Source: Candidatus Aminicenantota bacterium
GTDB taxonomy: Bacteria; Acidobacteriota; Aminicenantia; UBA2199
Length of the DNA: 33,949 nt
Assembly: GCA_022865785.1 (NCBI GenBank)
Contig: JALHTJ010000225.1
Span: 1 to 33,949 of the forward strand
Direction: 5' to 3'
Positions 33,227 to 33,949 of this stretch are shown piece after piece (the stretch's first letter is position 1; each line of letters starts with the position of its first letter). A model generated the notes under the pieces. That model searched no databases, was not told the origin of the DNA, and saw only the letters and a list, made by a program, of their open reading frames with translations. Both the position numbers and the translations under genes were made by a program.

Positions 33227-33949
33227 ATGCCTGAACTGCGCAAGGATCCCATCACCGGCACCTGGGTCATCATTTCCGAGGAACGCAAAAAAAGACCGAA
33301 ATACTACGAAATAGTGGTGGACAAGGACATTTCCATTCCGGAGAACTGTCCGTTCTGCCCGGGCAACGAAGCCATGACGCCGCCGGAGACCTTCGCCCTG
33401 CGTCCCGACCATTCGCAGCCCAACGGCCCCGGATGGGAACTGCGCGTGGTGCCCAACAAGTTCCCCGCCCTGCGCGTCGAGGGGAGTTTGCGCAAAAGCG
33501 GCGAAGGATTATACGACAAAATGAGCGGCATCGGCGCCCACGAAGTTATCATCGAGACGCCGCGCCACCAGCACACCTGGTTCGACGGCGACCCGGCTCT
33601 GATCCGCAATACCCTGCTGGCCGCCAAGGCCCGCATCCTGGACCTTGAGCAAGACTCCCGTTTCAAGTACATCATGGTCTTCAAGAATTTCGGCCCCACG
33701 GCCGGCGCCACCCTCTCCCACTCCCACAGCCAACTCATCGCCCTGCCGGTAGTGCCGCTGCGCGTCCAGGAGGAGATCGACGGCGCCCGTGCCCACTTCC
33801 AGCTGAAGGAGCGCTGCATTTTCTGCGACATCATCCAGTACGAAAACGAAGCCGACCAGCGCCTGCTCATGGAGAACGAGCATTTCACCGTCCTGGCTCC
33901 CTACGCCCCGCGTTTTTCCTTCGAGCTGGCCGTGTATCCCAAGCGCCAC
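33227..33949 (+). CDS. galT: Galactose-1-phosphate uridylyltransferase (partial)
   Basis: The first 241 residues are in the window; the gene runs off the right edge. It starts MPELRKDPITGTWVII, has the zinc cysteines in CPFCPGNE, the WELRVVPNKFPAL segment, and the active-site histidine motif LSHSHSQLIALP (HSHSQ in place of the classical HPHGQ), followed by CIFCDII. GalT swaps UMP between UDP-glucose and galactose-1-phosphate (Leloir pathway). The HSHSQ variant and second CxxC are seen in the GalT-like branch that may use other sugar phosphates. GGAG overlaps the yraN end, 2 bases before the start. Confidence 0.88.
   Translation, partial: MPELRKDPITGTWVIISEERKKRPKYYEIVVDKDISIPENCPFCPGNEAMTPPETFALRPDHSQPNGPGWELRVVPNKFPALRVEGSLRKSGEGLYDKMSGIGAHEVIIETPRHQHTWFDGDPALIRNTLLAAKARILDLEQDSRFKYIMVFKNFGPTAGATLSHSHSQLIALPVVPLRVQEEIDGARAHFQLKERCIFCDIIQYENEADQRLLMENEHFTVLAPYAPRFSFELAVYPKRH

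Overview
The window looks like a chromosome segment from a Gram-negative-type bacterium of the Aminicenantes/Acidobacteriota kind. The reasons are a GWxTD-domain protein, a very large propeller-type sensor kinase, a split lysine-ketoglutarate reductase/saccharopine dehydrogenase pair, and the ftsH-cdaA-cdaR-glmM-pdxJ cluster. This placement rests on my memory of the families, not on a search. The core genes (about 13,340 to the end) are GC-rich. The block from about 161 to 13,300 is visibly richer in A/T and reads as an accessory (defense) island.

Left part (1-13,300). The island sits directly behind the 3' end of an acetyl-CoA synthetase gene (acs, stop at 160). Two more copies of that 3' end lie in the same orientation inside the island (4889-5047 and 11640-11696, the last one decayed by an internal TAG). 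They divide it into cassettes. Cassette 1 (161-4888), all on the minus strand, holds an Abi/UG-type reverse transcriptase, a TIR-domain protein and an HslV/proteasome-like Ntn hydrolase. This combination is the best candidate here for an undescribed system. Cassette 2 (5048-11639), also minus strand, holds a Panacea-antitoxin/RelE-like toxin module with a third gene, a membrane HEPN protein, a CD-NTase overlapped by a SLATT effector (CBASS-like), a small membrane coiled-coil protein, and an unexpected lpxC homologue. Cassette 3 (11697-13,290) is different. An integron attC-like site (11909-11968) precedes a PD-(D/E)XK nuclease-like gene, which is followed by half of a second attC. No integrase or recombinase is seen in the window.

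Right part (13,337-33,949). Ordinary chromosome follows: a HAD phosphatase; a small membrane protein; an acyl-carrier protein with a KBL/alpha-oxoamine synthase and a NagZ-like hydrolase; a 1045-residue periplasmic-propeller histidine kinase; and a broken kbl-like fragment. Next comes a tight operon behind one clear promoter: ftsH, cdaA (c-di-AMP synthase with an altered RHR motif), cdaR, glmM, pdxJ and a membrane-anchored PHP hydrolase. A GWxTD/TPR lipoprotein-like gene then stands back to back with the lysine-degradation pair LKR-SDH, followed by yraN and a galT cut by the window end.

The genes of the right part serve envelope precursor supply (glmM, nagZ), c-di-AMP signalling, membrane proteolysis, cofactor synthesis and lysine catabolism. 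The left part is anti-phage and toxin-type cargo that has apparently accreted step by step at one chromosomal site.
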